Shown here piece by piece: positions 1 to 9,754 of a stretch of DNA of 64,000 nucleotides. Source of the DNA: Akkermansiaceae bacterium (GTDB taxonomy: Bacteria; Verrucomicrobiota; Verrucomicrobiia; Verrucomicrobiales; Akkermansiaceae); the NCBI GenBank assembly GCA_903826205.1, contig CAIKDP010000114.1:1-64000 (forward strand). Reading direction: 5' to 3'. The notes beneath the pieces are model-generated. The model saw only the letters and a program-made list of their open reading frames with translations. It was not told where the DNA came from and did no database searches. The translations under genes were made by a program, and so were the position numbers. Positions within the stretch are counted from its first letter, which is position 1; every line of letters starts with the position of its first letter.

Positions 1-2
1 CC

Positions 3-140
3 GAGCGGCGCGCCCTCGCCCGGCGGGTCATCTGCCGGCTCTGCCTGCACGCGTTTGAGGATTCGTCGCCTGCCCGCATCGTCGCCTGCCCGGCCTGCGG
101 GGCTCTGACGGAAAAAGGCCGCCCGCGCCACCTCGGTTAG
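3..140 (+). CDS. C-terminal fragment of a protein with a Cys-rich zinc-ribbon-like tail (partial, starts before window)
   Basis: Open frame 3 from window start to TAG at 138-140: ERRALARRVICRLCLHAFEDSSPARIVACPACGALTEKGRPRHLG; CxxC pairs. Confidence 0.5.
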   Translation, partial: ERRALARRVICRLCLHAFEDSSPARIVACPACGALTEKGRPRHLG

Positions 141-149
141 GCTGCTGCC

Positions 150-605
150 ATGTCCGCGCCGATGAGTCCCAAGCAAGCCATGGCCGCCGTCCGTGGCGTG
201 TATGCGGAGTTGGCGGCGCGGCCGCCGGCACGTGCCTGCACGGGGGTGGCGGATTGCTGCCGGTTCCGGCTGACCGGGCGCACGCCCTATTTGACGTTGG
301 GGGAGGCGTTGGTGGCGGCGGCGGCGTGGCGGGCGGCCGGACGTGCCGGGCTGCTGCCGGCAGTGGATGGCGCCTGCCCGTTTCTAGGCGGCAGCGGGCG
401 TTGCCAAATCTACGAGGGGCGGCCGTTTGGCTGTCGCACACATTTTTGCGCGGCGGCGGGCGGGCCGTATCCACGGCACGAGGTGCGGGCATGGATCCAG
501 ACGCTCGAGCAAATCGACCACCAACTGGGCGGCCATGGGGGCGTGAATTTACCGACCGCAGTGGCGCAGGCGATGACGGTCGTGACCCGGAAAAACCGCA
601 ATTGA
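150..605 (+). CDS. YkgJ-like cysteine cluster protein
   Basis: ORF 151 aa with CTGVADCCRF...CPFL...CQIYEGRPFGCRTHFC pattern. Confidence 0.65.
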   Translation: MSAPMSPKQAMAAVRGVYAELAARPPARACTGVADCCRFRLTGRTPYLTLGEALVAAAAWRAAGRAGLLPAVDGACPFLGGSGRCQIYEGRPFGCRTHFCAAAGGPYPRHEVRAWIQTLEQIDHQLGGHGGVNLPTAVAQAMTVVTRKNRN

Positions 606-696
606 AGCCAACAGGCCGCCGGGCGCTCATGGATTTTTTCCAGCAATGGCCAAAACTAAGCCTTGCGCGTCGGCTGGACCTCGGCCAATACAGGGC

Positions 697-1467
697 ATGG
701 ACCGCTGGTTTCTGATCATTGCCACCCTGCTCGCCGCCATTGGCGGAGTCTGGGGTATGATCTCGGTGCATCACGGGATCCGCAGCCGCTGGACCGTGCT
801 GTGGATGGGCGCGGCAGTGGTCTGCCAGCTCGGGTTTCTGTCGCTGCGCGGCCACCTGCGGGGCGCCTGCCCGTTGCAGGATATTGGTGAAATCCTGGTG
901 TTTCTGGCGTGGGCGATCACCTCGATCTATTTGCTGATAGGCCCGGCCTACCGGATCTCTTTGTTAGGCGTGTTCACTGCGCCACTGGTGTTTGGGTTGC
1001 AGGCGGCGGCGCTGATCTCCGGCATGCTCACCGCCCTGCCGGTCAGGGAACTGCCAACCGGTGTGTTTCATGCCCTGCATTCGTCCCTCTCGGTGCTGGC
1101 CTACGGCGCGCTGGCCGTGGCGGGGGTCGCAGGCATCATGTTTTTGGTGTTGGACCGCCAACTCAAGGCGCATGTCATGCGAAGCGGGCTGTTCCGCAAC
1201 CTGCCGCCGGCGCATGAGTTGTTAGTGTCGCTGGAGCGCTTGCTGTGGCTTGGCACCGGGTTGCTCACCTGCGGGGTTGTCGCCGGCTTTCTCATGCCAC
1301 GCACGCCGCAAATGCAGCACACGCATTTGTTCCTCGCGCTGGCGGTGTGGGCCGGCTATGCGGGCCTGCTCGCGGTCAAGGCGGTGCGGGGTCTGACGGG
1401 TCGGAAGCTGGCGCTATCCACGGTGGCGATGTTTATTTTCTCCTTACTGGTCTTTGCCCGCGTCTGA
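697..1467 (+). CDS. HemX/CcsA-like cytochrome c assembly membrane protein
   Basis: Multi-TM ORF immediately upstream of hemA with ATGA overlap; possible earlier start at 646. Confidence 0.7.
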   Translation: MDRWFLIIATLLAAIGGVWGMISVHHGIRSRWTVLWMGAAVVCQLGFLSLRGHLRGACPLQDIGEILVFLAWAITSIYLLIGPAYRISLLGVFTAPLVFGLQAAALISGMLTALPVRELPTGVFHALHSSLSVLAYGALAVAGVAGIMFLVLDRQLKAHVMRSGLFRNLPPAHELLVSLERLLWLGTGLLTCGVVAGFLMPRTPQMQHTHLFLALAVWAGYAGLLAVKAVRGLTGRKLALSTVAMFIFSLLVFARV

Positions 1468-2477
1468 TGGAACTTTTCTGTTTGGGATTGAATCACCGGA
1501 CCGCACCTGTGGAGGTGCGTGAGCGCTTTGCCGTGAGCGCGCCGCGCTTGGGTGCCGCCGCCACCGAACTGACCTCCATGGCGGAAGCCGCGGAAGGCGT
1601 GGTCATATCCACCTGCAACCGCACTGAGTTCTATCTGGCCGCGCCCGACGCCCGGCATGGCCTGCTCCAGCTCGAAAGCGGGTTGACCCGCCGCGAAAGG
1701 CTCGATGGCAGCGTGTCCTCCCACTTTTACCGCAAGGTGAAAGCCGACGCGGCACAGCACCTGTGCCGGGTGGTCAGCGGCCTGGATTCCATGATGCTCG
1801 GGGAAACCGAGATCTTCGGCCAGGTCAAGCAGGCCTATCAAGCGGCACTCGCCGCTGGTGCCACCGGCAGTGTGCTCAACCGCTTGTTCCAGCGCGCCTT
1901 CGGGGTCGGTAAAAAAGTCCGCACCGAAACGTCCATCCAGGAAGGCTCCACCTCGGTCGGCAACGTCGCGGTGGATCTGGCGGAAAAAATCTTCGGTCAC
2001 CTCAAGGACAGCGAGGTGATGATTCTGGGGGCCGGCGAAATGGGCCGCATCACCGCCCAAAGCCTCGTCTCACGCGGCGCCCGCGCGATTTTTGTTAGCA
2101 ACCGCTCGTTTGACAAGGCCGAGGAACTGGCCCGCGATATGGGCGGCACCGCCGTGCGTTTCGATGATTGGCAGCACGCCTTGGAACGGGTGGATGTGGT
2201 CATCTCCTCGACCGGTTGTCCCCATGCCCTGGTTCACCGTGCCGATGTGGAAAAAGTCCGCCGCGCCCGCAAATTCCGCCCGTTGTTTTTCATCGATATT
2301 GCCGTGCCACGCGATATCCACCCGGACGTCGCGGAAATCGAGGAAGTCTATCTTTACGACATCGACACCCTCGAAAACCTCGCCAATGAGGCGCGGGCAC
2401 GCCGCCAATGCCAAATCGCCCACTGCGAACTCATCATCGATACCGAACTAGCCAAACTCAACCTTCCCGGCACCTGA
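1467..2477 (+). CDS. hemA: Glutamyl-tRNA reductase
   Basis: MELFCLGLNHRTAPVEVRERFA, STCNRTEFY, GAGEMG motifs. Confidence 0.95.
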   Translation: MELFCLGLNHRTAPVEVRERFAVSAPRLGAAATELTSMAEAAEGVVISTCNRTEFYLAAPDARHGLLQLESGLTRRERLDGSVSSHFYRKVKADAAQHLCRVVSGLDSMMLGETEIFGQVKQAYQAALAAGATGSVLNRLFQRAFGVGKKVRTETSIQEGSTSVGNVAVDLAEKIFGHLKDSEVMILGAGEMGRITAQSLVSRGARAIFVSNRSFDKAEELARDMGGTAVRFDDWQHALERVDVVISSTGCPHALVHRADVEKVRRARKFRPLFFIDIAVPRDIHPDVAEIEEVYLYDIDTLENLANEARARRQCQIAHCELIIDTELAKLNLPGT

Positions 2478-2478
2478 C

Positions 2479-3447
2479 ATGAGCCACGAGAATCCCGACT
2501 CCCCAACCCTCGTGATAGGCACGCGCGGCAGTGAACTGGCATTGGTGCAAGCCACCACCACCGAGGCCCTGCTCGGCCGCACGTTTCCCGAACTCACCCT
2601 CATCCGCAACATCATCAAGACCACCGGCGACCGCCGCACCGACGTCGCCCTCAGCGATGTGGCCAAGGCCGAGGGCATTTTCGACAAGGGCGTCTTCATC
2701 AAGGAACTCGAACAAGCACTCGACTCCGGCGACATCGATATCGCGGTGCACAGCCTGAAAGATTTGCCGACCGTGTTGGACGCGCGCTTCAGCCTCGCCG
2801 CCGTGCTCGAACGCGCGCCGGTCCGCGACGCCTTCGTCAGCCGCCACCCGGGCGGACTCGATGCCCTGCCGCCCGGTGCCCGCATCGGCACCAGCAGCGT
2901 CCGCCGCGCCCGCCAGATCGAATGGTTGCGTCCCGATCTAACAGTCGTGGACCTCCGTGGCAACGTCCCCACCCGCCTGCGCAAGCTCGCCGAGGAGGAC
3001 GTCTATGATGCCATTCTGTTAGCCGAGGCCGGGCTGGTGCGCCTCGGCTATCTGCCGGCCTCGGCCGCAACGCCAGACGAAACCATCACCGGCATTCCCG
3101 ACCTGCATGTGCAACGTCTCGAGGAAAGCGTGTTCTACCCCGCCGCCGGCCAGGGTGCCATCGGCTTGGAAATCCGCGCCGGAGATGTGCCAAACCGGGT
3201 GCGCGCGGAAGCCATCGGCCATCGTCCCACCTGGTTGCGGATCACCGCCGAGCGGGAGTTCCTTCGCTTGTTAGATGCCGGCTGCCACACCCCCGTCGGC
3301 GTGTTTTCCTCACTCGCTGGCGACGAGCTGCATTTGCAAGCGCGGGTGTTTCCGGATGCCGGAGGCGCGCCCCAAACCGGCGCGGCAAGCGGCCCGTCCC
3401 ACGACCCGCTCGCCCTCGCCCAACAACTTTTCCAATCCCTCTCATGA
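2479..3447 (+). CDS. hemC: Hydroxymethylbilane synthase (porphobilinogen deaminase)
   Basis: VIGTRGSELALVQA, HSLKDLPT, RRARQIEWLRPDL, LDAGCHTPVG. Confidence 0.95.
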   Translation: MSHENPDSPTLVIGTRGSELALVQATTTEALLGRTFPELTLIRNIIKTTGDRRTDVALSDVAKAEGIFDKGVFIKELEQALDSGDIDIAVHSLKDLPTVLDARFSLAAVLERAPVRDAFVSRHPGGLDALPPGARIGTSSVRRARQIEWLRPDLTVVDLRGNVPTRLRKLAEEDVYDAILLAEAGLVRLGYLPASAATPDETITGIPDLHVQRLEESVFYPAAGQGAIGLEIRAGDVPNRVRAEAIGHRPTWLRITAEREFLRLLDAGCHTPVGVFSSLAGDELHLQARVFPDAGGAPQTGAASGPSHDPLALAQQLFQSLS

Positions 3448-4958
3448 GTCATTCAGGCACTTGTTATCTCGTTGGCGCCGGTCCCGGCGATCTCGGTCTG
3501 GTCACGCTCCGCGCCAAGGAATGCATCGAGCTGGCCGACGTGTTGGTCTACGATGCGTTGAGCAGCCCCGAGTTGCTGCGCTGGACCAAACCGGGATGTG
3601 AGAAAATCCACGTCGGCAAGCGCGCCAAGGACCATGCCCTGCCGCAGGACCAGATCAACGCCCTCATCGTGGAAAAAACCAAGGCCGGCAAAAATGTCGT
3701 GCGCCTCAAAGGGGGCGACCCGATGATCTTCGGGCGCGGCGGCGAGGAAGCCGCGGAATTGGCGGCGGCTGGCGTGGCCTTCGAGATCGTCCCGGGCATC
3801 AGCTCGTCCATCGGCGGGCCGGCCTACGCGGGCATTCCCGTGACCCACCGCGACCACTGCACCCAGTTGACGATTTTCACCGGCCACGAGGACCCCACCA
3901 AAGGCTTCAGCTCCATCGATTTCGCACAACTCGCCAAAGCCCCCGGCACCAAGGTGTTTCTCATGGGCGTGGCACGCCTGCGCGAAATCACCACCGCCTT
4001 CATCGACAACGGCGCCGACCCTAACACCCCCATCGCCCTCACCCGCTGGGCCACCACCGCCAGACAATCCACCATCGAAGGCACCCTCGCCACCATCGCC
4101 GATATCGCCGACAAGGCGAACTTCTCATCGCCCGCCGTGGCCGTGATCGGCGGCGTGGTCACCGAACGCAAGAAAATCAATTGGTTTGAAAAGCGGCCGT
4201 TGTTCGGCAAGCGCATTGTGGTCACCCGCACCCGTGAACAAGCCGGCGAACTGAGCAAGGCGCTGCGCGACCTCGGCGCCGATGTCATTGAACTGCCCAC
4301 CATCCGCATCGAACTGCCGGACGACCACCTCGGCTTCGCCGAAATGGTCACCTCCGCCCACGAATACGATTGGCTCGTCTTCAGCAGCCCCAATGGCGTC
4401 GAACATTTCTTCGATGCCTTTTTCAAGGCCTACGACGACGCCCGCAGCCTCGGCAACCCGCGCATCGCCGCCATCGGCAATGGCACCGCCAAAAAAATCC
4501 GCGAGTACCGCTTCGCCGTCGATCTCATCCCCGAACGCTTCGTCGCCGAAGGCTTGATAGACGCGTTCAAAAAACTCAGCGTCGAGAATCTAACCATGAT
4601 GTGGGTCAAGGCCGCAGAAACCCGCGACATCATCGGTGACGGCCTCGCCGCGCTGGGCGCCATCGTCGACGAGTGCATCGCCTATCGCACCGTGCCGGAA
4701 ACCGAGGACATCACCGGCGCCCGCGCCAGCCTAACGGAAAATGGCGCGGATCTCATCACCTTCACCTCCGGTTCCACGGTGGATCATTTCTTCGACCTCG
4801 GCCTAACATGGCCGCAGGGCTGTGTCGCCGGCAGCATCGGCCCGGTCACCAGCGAAGCTCTTGCCAAACATGGCATGCCGCCCGCCTTTCAAGCCGCCAA
4901 GCATGACATCCCCGGCTTGGTCGCCGCCATCGTCAAGTACTTCAAGGCGCAGCGCTGA
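3444..4958 (+). CDS. cobA-hemD: Uroporphyrinogen-III C-methyltransferase / uroporphyrinogen-III synthase fusion
   Basis: N-terminal YLVGAGPGDLGLVTLRAKE...LKGGDPMIFGRGGEE; C-terminal HemD-like domain. Confidence 0.92.
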   Translation: MSHSGTCYLVGAGPGDLGLVTLRAKECIELADVLVYDALSSPELLRWTKPGCEKIHVGKRAKDHALPQDQINALIVEKTKAGKNVVRLKGGDPMIFGRGGEEAAELAAAGVAFEIVPGISSSIGGPAYAGIPVTHRDHCTQLTIFTGHEDPTKGFSSIDFAQLAKAPGTKVFLMGVARLREITTAFIDNGADPNTPIALTRWATTARQSTIEGTLATIADIADKANFSSPAVAVIGGVVTERKKINWFEKRPLFGKRIVVTRTREQAGELSKALRDLGADVIELPTIRIELPDDHLGFAEMVTSAHEYDWLVFSSPNGVEHFFDAFFKAYDDARSLGNPRIAAIGNGTAKKIREYRFAVDLIPERFVAEGLIDAFKKLSVENLTMMWVKAAETRDIIGDGLAALGAIVDECIAYRTVPETEDITGARASLTENGADLITFTSGSTVDHFFDLGLTWPQGCVAGSIGPVTSEALAKHGMPPAFQAAKHDIPGLVAAIVKYFKAQR

Positions 4959-5003
4959 GGCGGCCAGCGGGCAGGGGTCGCGAAAGTGTCAGCAATGGAG
5001 GAA

Positions 5004-5228
5004 TCAGTCGAGTAACTCGACGAACTCCTCAACGGTCAGTCCGGCGGCCCGGAGCAGTCCGCGTAATGTGCCCTTGGCCAGTTCCTTGTGGTCGGGAACC
5101 GACAAACTCGCGATGTGCCCCGGCTTGATGAGAATTATGTGGCTGCCACGCTGGCGGGCAAGCGTCCAACCGGCCATAACGAAGGCGGCGACAGCCTGCT
5201 TGCCGGTGAGGGTGGGAAGCTTGGCCAC
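5004..5228 (-). CDS. hicA: HicA-like mRNA interferase toxin (GTG start)
   Basis: AGWTLARQRGSHIILIKPGHIASLSVPDHKELAKGTLRGLLRAAGLTVEEF. Confidence 0.8.
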   Translation of the reverse strand: MAKLPTLTGKQAVAAFVMAGWTLARQRGSHIILIKPGHIASLSVPDHKELAKGTLRGLLRAAGLTVEEFVELLD

Positions 5229-5232
5229 GGGC

Positions 5233-5442
5233 TCAGGCGAATGCGACCTCCAGTGTGCGGGTTTCCACGGATAGCGGCATGCCTTGCTCGGCGCGCACTT
5301 CCAAGCAAGCAACGATGGCCTCGCGGATATTCGTCTCCGCTTCATCGCGGTTTGCTCCTTGACTGATGCAGCCGGGAATGGAGGGGCATTCGGCGATCCA
5401 GACGCCATCCTCGTCGCGGTCCAAGGTGATGATGAACTTCAT
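5233..5442 (-). CDS. hicB: HicB-like antitoxin
   Basis: MKFIITLDRDEDGVWIAECPSIPGCISQGANRDEAETNIREAI; adjacent to HicA. Confidence 0.8.
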   Translation of the reverse strand: MKFIITLDRDEDGVWIAECPSIPGCISQGANRDEAETNIREAIVACLEVRAEQGMPLSVETRTLEVAFA

Positions 5443-5632
5443 GGCGGGATTATACACCCAGCATGGCGTTCTGCCAGCACGGAAATTTGTTGAATCCAAC
5501 ACGCCGATCTCAACTAACAGATTGCGGCCCTCGCGGTCGATCCCGGTGAAGTCCATCCATCGCTGCCACGGCAACCGGGAATTGGCGCGTTTCGAGATTG
5601 CAGTCGGCGCCCGGCTCGATAAGCATCAGGGC

Positions 5633-8035
5633 ATGCCGGAGAGCGCGGAAGAAATTGCCAACTGCCATGCATGCGGGAGTCCGATGGATGTCACAGCAGT
5701 AGCGCCGTTTTCCAAGGTTGAGTGCCCGCGCTGTGGCGAGCACACCCGGGTGAAGAGCAAGTTCGGCCCGTACCGCTTGCTGCGCCGCCATGCCATTGGC
5801 GGCATGAGCGTGGTGTTTGTCGCCTCCGACACGACTTTGAACCGCGAGGTGGCGGTCAAAATCCTCAACGAGAGTTATTCCGCGGACGCCCGCCGCATCG
5901 CGGCCTTTGAGGAAGAGGCCCGCATCACCGCCTCCTTCAGCCATCCTCATGTGGTGCGCGTGTTCACCACCGGCCGCGCCTTCGACCGCTTCTTCATCGC
6001 CATGGAATTGGTGGTGGGCGGGCATTTCGAACATCAGATCAACGAGCGCGGCACCATCCCCGAACAGGAAATGCTGCCGCTGGCCATCCAGGTGGCCGAG
6101 GGGCTCAAGGCGGCGCTGGTCGCCGGCTTGATCCACCGCGACATCAAGCCCGGGAATATATTGTTAGATGGCGAGGGCAATGCCAAGATCGTGGATTTCG
6201 GTCTGGCCTTGTTGGTGGGCAAGGGCGGGACCGTGCAAGCCCAGGAAATTTGGGCAACCCCCTATTACGTGCCACCGGAAACCATCGAAGGCTACGCCGA
6301 GGATTTTCGTTCGGACATGTATGCCTTCGGTGCCACACTCTATCATGCGCTGGCCGGCAAGCCGTCGTGCGATGAGGAGTCCATGGCCACCCCTGTCCTG
6401 CGTGAGGCGAAACGCAAGGTGGTGCCGTTGCACAAGGTGGCGCCGTGGGTCTCGCCGCCAACGTGTGCCGTCGTGGAGCGGGCGATGGCCTATGAACCCG
6501 ACAAGCGTTTCGGCTCTTACGACGAGATGATAGGGCGCTTGAACGACGCTCTCAAACAGGTGCTGGCGGGCTCCACTTCGCAACGCATCGAGCCGGTCGG
6601 GGCCTCGCGCCGCCAATCCGGCAAACGCCGCACCCAACGCATGATGGCAGTTGGCGCGGCGAGCCTCGTGGCGTTGGCGGGCGGCCTCTGGTGGATCGTC
6701 CGCGAGCCATTCAAAGCGGTACCCAAACCACTGCCACCGCAAGTTGACAATTCCCGCCCTCCCACCGATCCGGGCCCGTTGACCAATCCCGCGGACGCGA
6801 CCCGGATTGTGCAACTCTATCGGGAGGGGCGCGGCGCGCTGGAGTTCGGGGATTATGCCAAGGCGCGGGGAATCTTTGGTACCTTGCGCGATGATACCGC
6901 GGGGCAGGAGCCGACCCGCACCTGGGCCGGGGTGGAGGCGGTGCTCATGCCCTATCTCGACGGAAAATCCGCCACCGCCCGCAAGGAGGCAATCATCACC
7001 GCGGCCCACCTCGCCGGCGCCCAACTCGAAGATCCTTCGATCAAAACGCGGCTCCTGCCGGTGCTGCAAGCCCTCGGCACGTTGCAACCCATCGCACCCG
7101 ATGCCAACGGATTGGCCGGCGGCGACACCCCGCAGGCGATGGCCTGGCTGCTGGCCGGCCTGAAAAATTGGGACCAGGGTCACTTGTCAGAGGCGGTGGT
7201 TTTTTTTACCGCCGTGAGCCGCACCAAATTGGAACCCCAGGATTTGTGGGCGGTCTATCAAAAAATTGCGGGCGACTACGTGGCGGACTTCAAGCTGCTG
7301 TCTGATACCGTGTTCGACAAGGCACCTGCGGACAAAAAAGCCTGTGAGCAGGCACTCCAAGTGCTCACAGCGATGCAACCTCAATTGAAAACCCGCGGGC
7401 GGGCGCCTTTCAATGTGGCCGCGTGGCAACGCGATGTGCAGCGCTTGGCTCGCCAACCCGAGCCACCGCCGCCGCCAGAGCCACCCACCGCCGGCGCGAC
7501 TCCCGCCGGGGCGCTCTCATTGGCCAATGTGCTGGAGACGCTGGCCAAGTTTGCCAACGTCTGCAATTTTGCGGACGCCACCACATTCTTGCAAGCGCTG
7601 CCCGCGGACCCCGCGGGCGCCTCCCGCAAATCGCTGCTGGAACTCACCACTTCCGCCGTGTGTTTCATCCGGGATCTGTCAACCGAACTCAAGGGTACCG
7701 AGGTCAATATCGAAGGGCGTCTCAAATCCGGTGAAGCCTTCACCAAAATCGCAGCCACCGCCGCCGGTCAGATGTCAGTCACCCTTGTTTCCGGGCGCTC
7801 GCGTGAGTGTGAGTGGGGGGATGTCGCACCGGCCACCGTGATTGAGATCTATCGCTTGTTGATCAAGAAGGAGACCAATGAAAAGACCCGACTGCGCGGC
7901 CATGAGTGCGCCATCGCCTTTGAGTGGCTGGCCGGCGATCGGGCCCGCGCCCTCAACGCGGCCGAACAACTCGCACCCAACCACACGTTCTACAACGGCC
8001 ATTGGCAGGACCTCGCCAAGGGGTTGCCAAAGTGA
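5633..8035 (+). CDS. Hanks-type serine/threonine protein kinase with N-terminal zinc ribbon and C-terminal extracytoplasmic region
   Basis: CHACG...CPRCG; GGMSVVFVASD, VAVKIL, HRDIKPGNILL, DFGLA; one TM segment. Confidence 0.88.
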   Translation: MPESAEEIANCHACGSPMDVTAVAPFSKVECPRCGEHTRVKSKFGPYRLLRRHAIGGMSVVFVASDTTLNREVAVKILNESYSADARRIAAFEEEARITASFSHPHVVRVFTTGRAFDRFFIAMELVVGGHFEHQINERGTIPEQEMLPLAIQVAEGLKAALVAGLIHRDIKPGNILLDGEGNAKIVDFGLALLVGKGGTVQAQEIWATPYYVPPETIEGYAEDFRSDMYAFGATLYHALAGKPSCDEESMATPVLREAKRKVVPLHKVAPWVSPPTCAVVERAMAYEPDKRFGSYDEMIGRLNDALKQVLAGSTSQRIEPVGASRRQSGKRRTQRMMAVGAASLVALAGGLWWIVREPFKAVPKPLPPQVDNSRPPTDPGPLTNPADATRIVQLYREGRGALEFGDYAKARGIFGTLRDDTAGQEPTRTWAGVEAVLMPYLDGKSATARKEAIITAAHLAGAQLEDPSIKTRLLPVLQALGTLQPIAPDANGLAGGDTPQAMAWLLAGLKNWDQGHLSEAVVFFTAVSRTKLEPQDLWAVYQKIAGDYVADFKLLSDTVFDKAPADKKACEQALQVLTAMQPQLKTRGRAPFNVAAWQRDVQRLARQPEPPPPPEPPTAGATPAGALSLANVLETLAKFANVCNFADATTFLQALPADPAGASRKSLLELTTSAVCFIRDLSTELKGTEVNIEGRLKSGEAFTKIAATAAGQMSVTLVSGRSRECEWGDVAPATVIEIYRLLIKKETNEKTRLRGHECAIAFEWLAGDRARALNAAEQLAPNHTFYNGHWQDLAKGLPK

Positions 8036-8084
8036 CGCCGTCCGCATTCCTCCATGCTTGCTAGATAACTTCTCCTCCCGCCTC

Positions 8085-9443
8085 GTGTCTGATTTGTTCA
8101 CCAACCCTCCCGCCTTGGCGGACAAGCCGCTGCCTTGCGAACCCTTGGCCGCCCGCATGCGCCCGCGCTCGCTTGACGAGGTGGCCGGCCAGGCGCATCT
8201 GCTGGCATCCGGCAAGTTGCTGCGCCGCGCGATTGAATCCGACCGCTTTACCGCCCTGATTTTTCACGGCCCGCCGGGCACCGGCAAAACCACCCTCGCC
8301 AGTGTGATCGCGCGCACCTCCGGCTCGCGCTTCGAGGCGCTCAATGGTGTGGAGTCCAATGTGGCGGAAATCCGCGCCAAAATCGATCAAGCCCGCACCT
8401 GGCGCGAACTGCGCGGCGAGACGACCATCCTCTTCATCGACGAGATCCACCGCTTCAACAAGGCCCAACAAGACGTGCTGCTGCCGCACATCGAGCGCGG
8501 TGTTGTTAGATTCATCGGCGCCACCACCCAGAACCCGTATTTCTACGTCAATTCGCCGCTGGTCTCGCGCGCCCAGATTTTCCAACTCGAACCGGTGCCG
8601 GTGGCCGATGTGGTCACGGTCTTGCAGCGGGCGCTGGCCGATGCCGAACGTGGCCTCGGCGGCATGCCGGTTGCCGCCGAGCCCGCCGCCCTCACGCATC
8701 TTGCGGAAAAGTCCGACGGCGATGTGCGCAAGGCTCTCACCGCCTTGGAACTCGCCGTCCTAACCACTCCGGCCGCCGCCGATGGCCTCATCCACCTGAC
8801 ACTGGCTGTCGCCGAGGAATCGATCCAGCGCAAGGCGGTGGTGTACGATGCGGATGGCGATGCCCATTACGACACCATTTCCGCTTTTATCAAATCCATC
8901 CGTGGCTCCGACCCCGATGCCGCCCTCTACTGGCTGGCCAAAATGCTGCATGCCGGCGAGGACCCGCGCTTCATCTCGCGGCGCCTGGTCATTGCCGCCT
9001 CCGAGGACATCGGCCTCGCGGATTCCAACGCCCTGCGCGTTGCTCTCGACGCCCATCACGCGGTGGAATTCGTCGGCATGCCGGAGGGCCGCATCCCGCT
9101 GGCCCATGCCACAGTCTATCTGGCAACCGCGCCCAAATCCAACACCGCCTACACGGCGCTCGGCCTGGCCATGACCGATGTCGAAACCGGCAGAACCCTC
9201 GCCGTGCCCATCCATTTGCGGACCAAAACCCGCAAAAAACTCGCCGCCGCCTCCGGCGCAGACCCCGCCGCCATGGACTACCTCTATCCGCATGACTACG
9301 ACGGTGCTCACATCCCCCAGGCCTATCTGCCCGAAGGCCGCATCTACTATCATCCCGGCGAGCAGGGCCTGGAAAAGCGCATCAAGGAACGCCTCGAGTT
9401 CTGGCGCCTAGCCAGCACCGCCCCCCCCCCGCCGCCGCGCTAA
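8085..9443 (+). CDS. rarA: Replication-associated recombination protein A (RarA/MgsA AAA ATPase)
   Basis: [42 protein letters not shown]; start inferred (GTG). Confidence 0.9.
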   Translation: MSDLFTNPPALADKPLPCEPLAARMRPRSLDEVAGQAHLLASGKLLRRAIESDRFTALIFHGPPGTGKTTLASVIARTSGSRFEALNGVESNVAEIRAKIDQARTWRELRGETTILFIDEIHRFNKAQQDVLLPHIERGVVRFIGATTQNPYFYVNSPLVSRAQIFQLEPVPVADVVTVLQRALADAERGLGGMPVAAEPAALTHLAEKSDGDVRKALTALELAVLTTPAAADGLIHLTLAVAEESIQRKAVVYDADGDAHYDTISAFIKSIRGSDPDAALYWLAKMLHAGEDPRFISRRLVIAASEDIGLADSNALRVALDAHHAVEFVGMPEGRIPLAHATVYLATAPKSNTAYTALGLAMTDVETGRTLAVPIHLRTKTRKKLAAASGADPAAMDYLYPHDYDGAHIPQAYLPEGRIYYHPGEQGLEKRIKERLEFWRLASTAPPPPPR

Positions 9444-9450
9444 CAACCCG

Positions 9451-9494
9451 ACGCGACAATCGGATGGTCCGATCGGCCCAACCGATTGTCGCGT
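9451..9494. repeat. Near-perfect 44-bp palindrome, copy A of a family also at 61976 and 62878
   Basis: ACGCGACAATCGGATGGTCCGATCGGCCCAACCGATTGTCGCGT; 20/22 arm positions pair. Confidence 0.9.
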
Positions 9495-9754
9495 TAGAAA
9501 AGACGGGACACGGGCCAGTCCCAAAGGTAGGGCGGGCCGGTTCGGTCCGCCGACTGGTCCGCCCGCGCGGGCGGCGCTGGTGCACGGACCCGGGCCGGAC
9601 ATGGGCAAGTCCCGCTCCCTGGGTGCTTTCTCGCGCCAGGCAGGGAACGACACTTGCCAAGTATCGTCCGCATTGGCAGCCGGTTGCCTGTGGAGGCGAA
9701 TGCCGCCCGAAAATCGGGCTTGAACCCGGTGCCGCAAGACGCCACCCTCAGGAC

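Noticed and set aside
28-855. Long antisense ORF (275 aa) opposite YkgJ and the hemX-like gene
   Set aside because: Arg/Pro-rich low-complexity translation typical of antisense frames in GC-rich DNA; real genes are on the + strand.
1356-2060. Antisense ORFs over hemA, hemC and cobA-hemD (e.g. 1356-2060, 2448-2984, 3453-4067)
   Set aside because: They overlap confidently identified enzymes and lack recognisable domains.
9420-9431. Poly-C run at the end of rarA (and another near 63171) as phase-variable tract
   Set aside because: Located at the extreme C-terminus or in a repeat; no evidence of switching, could also be sequencing-sensitive homopolymer.
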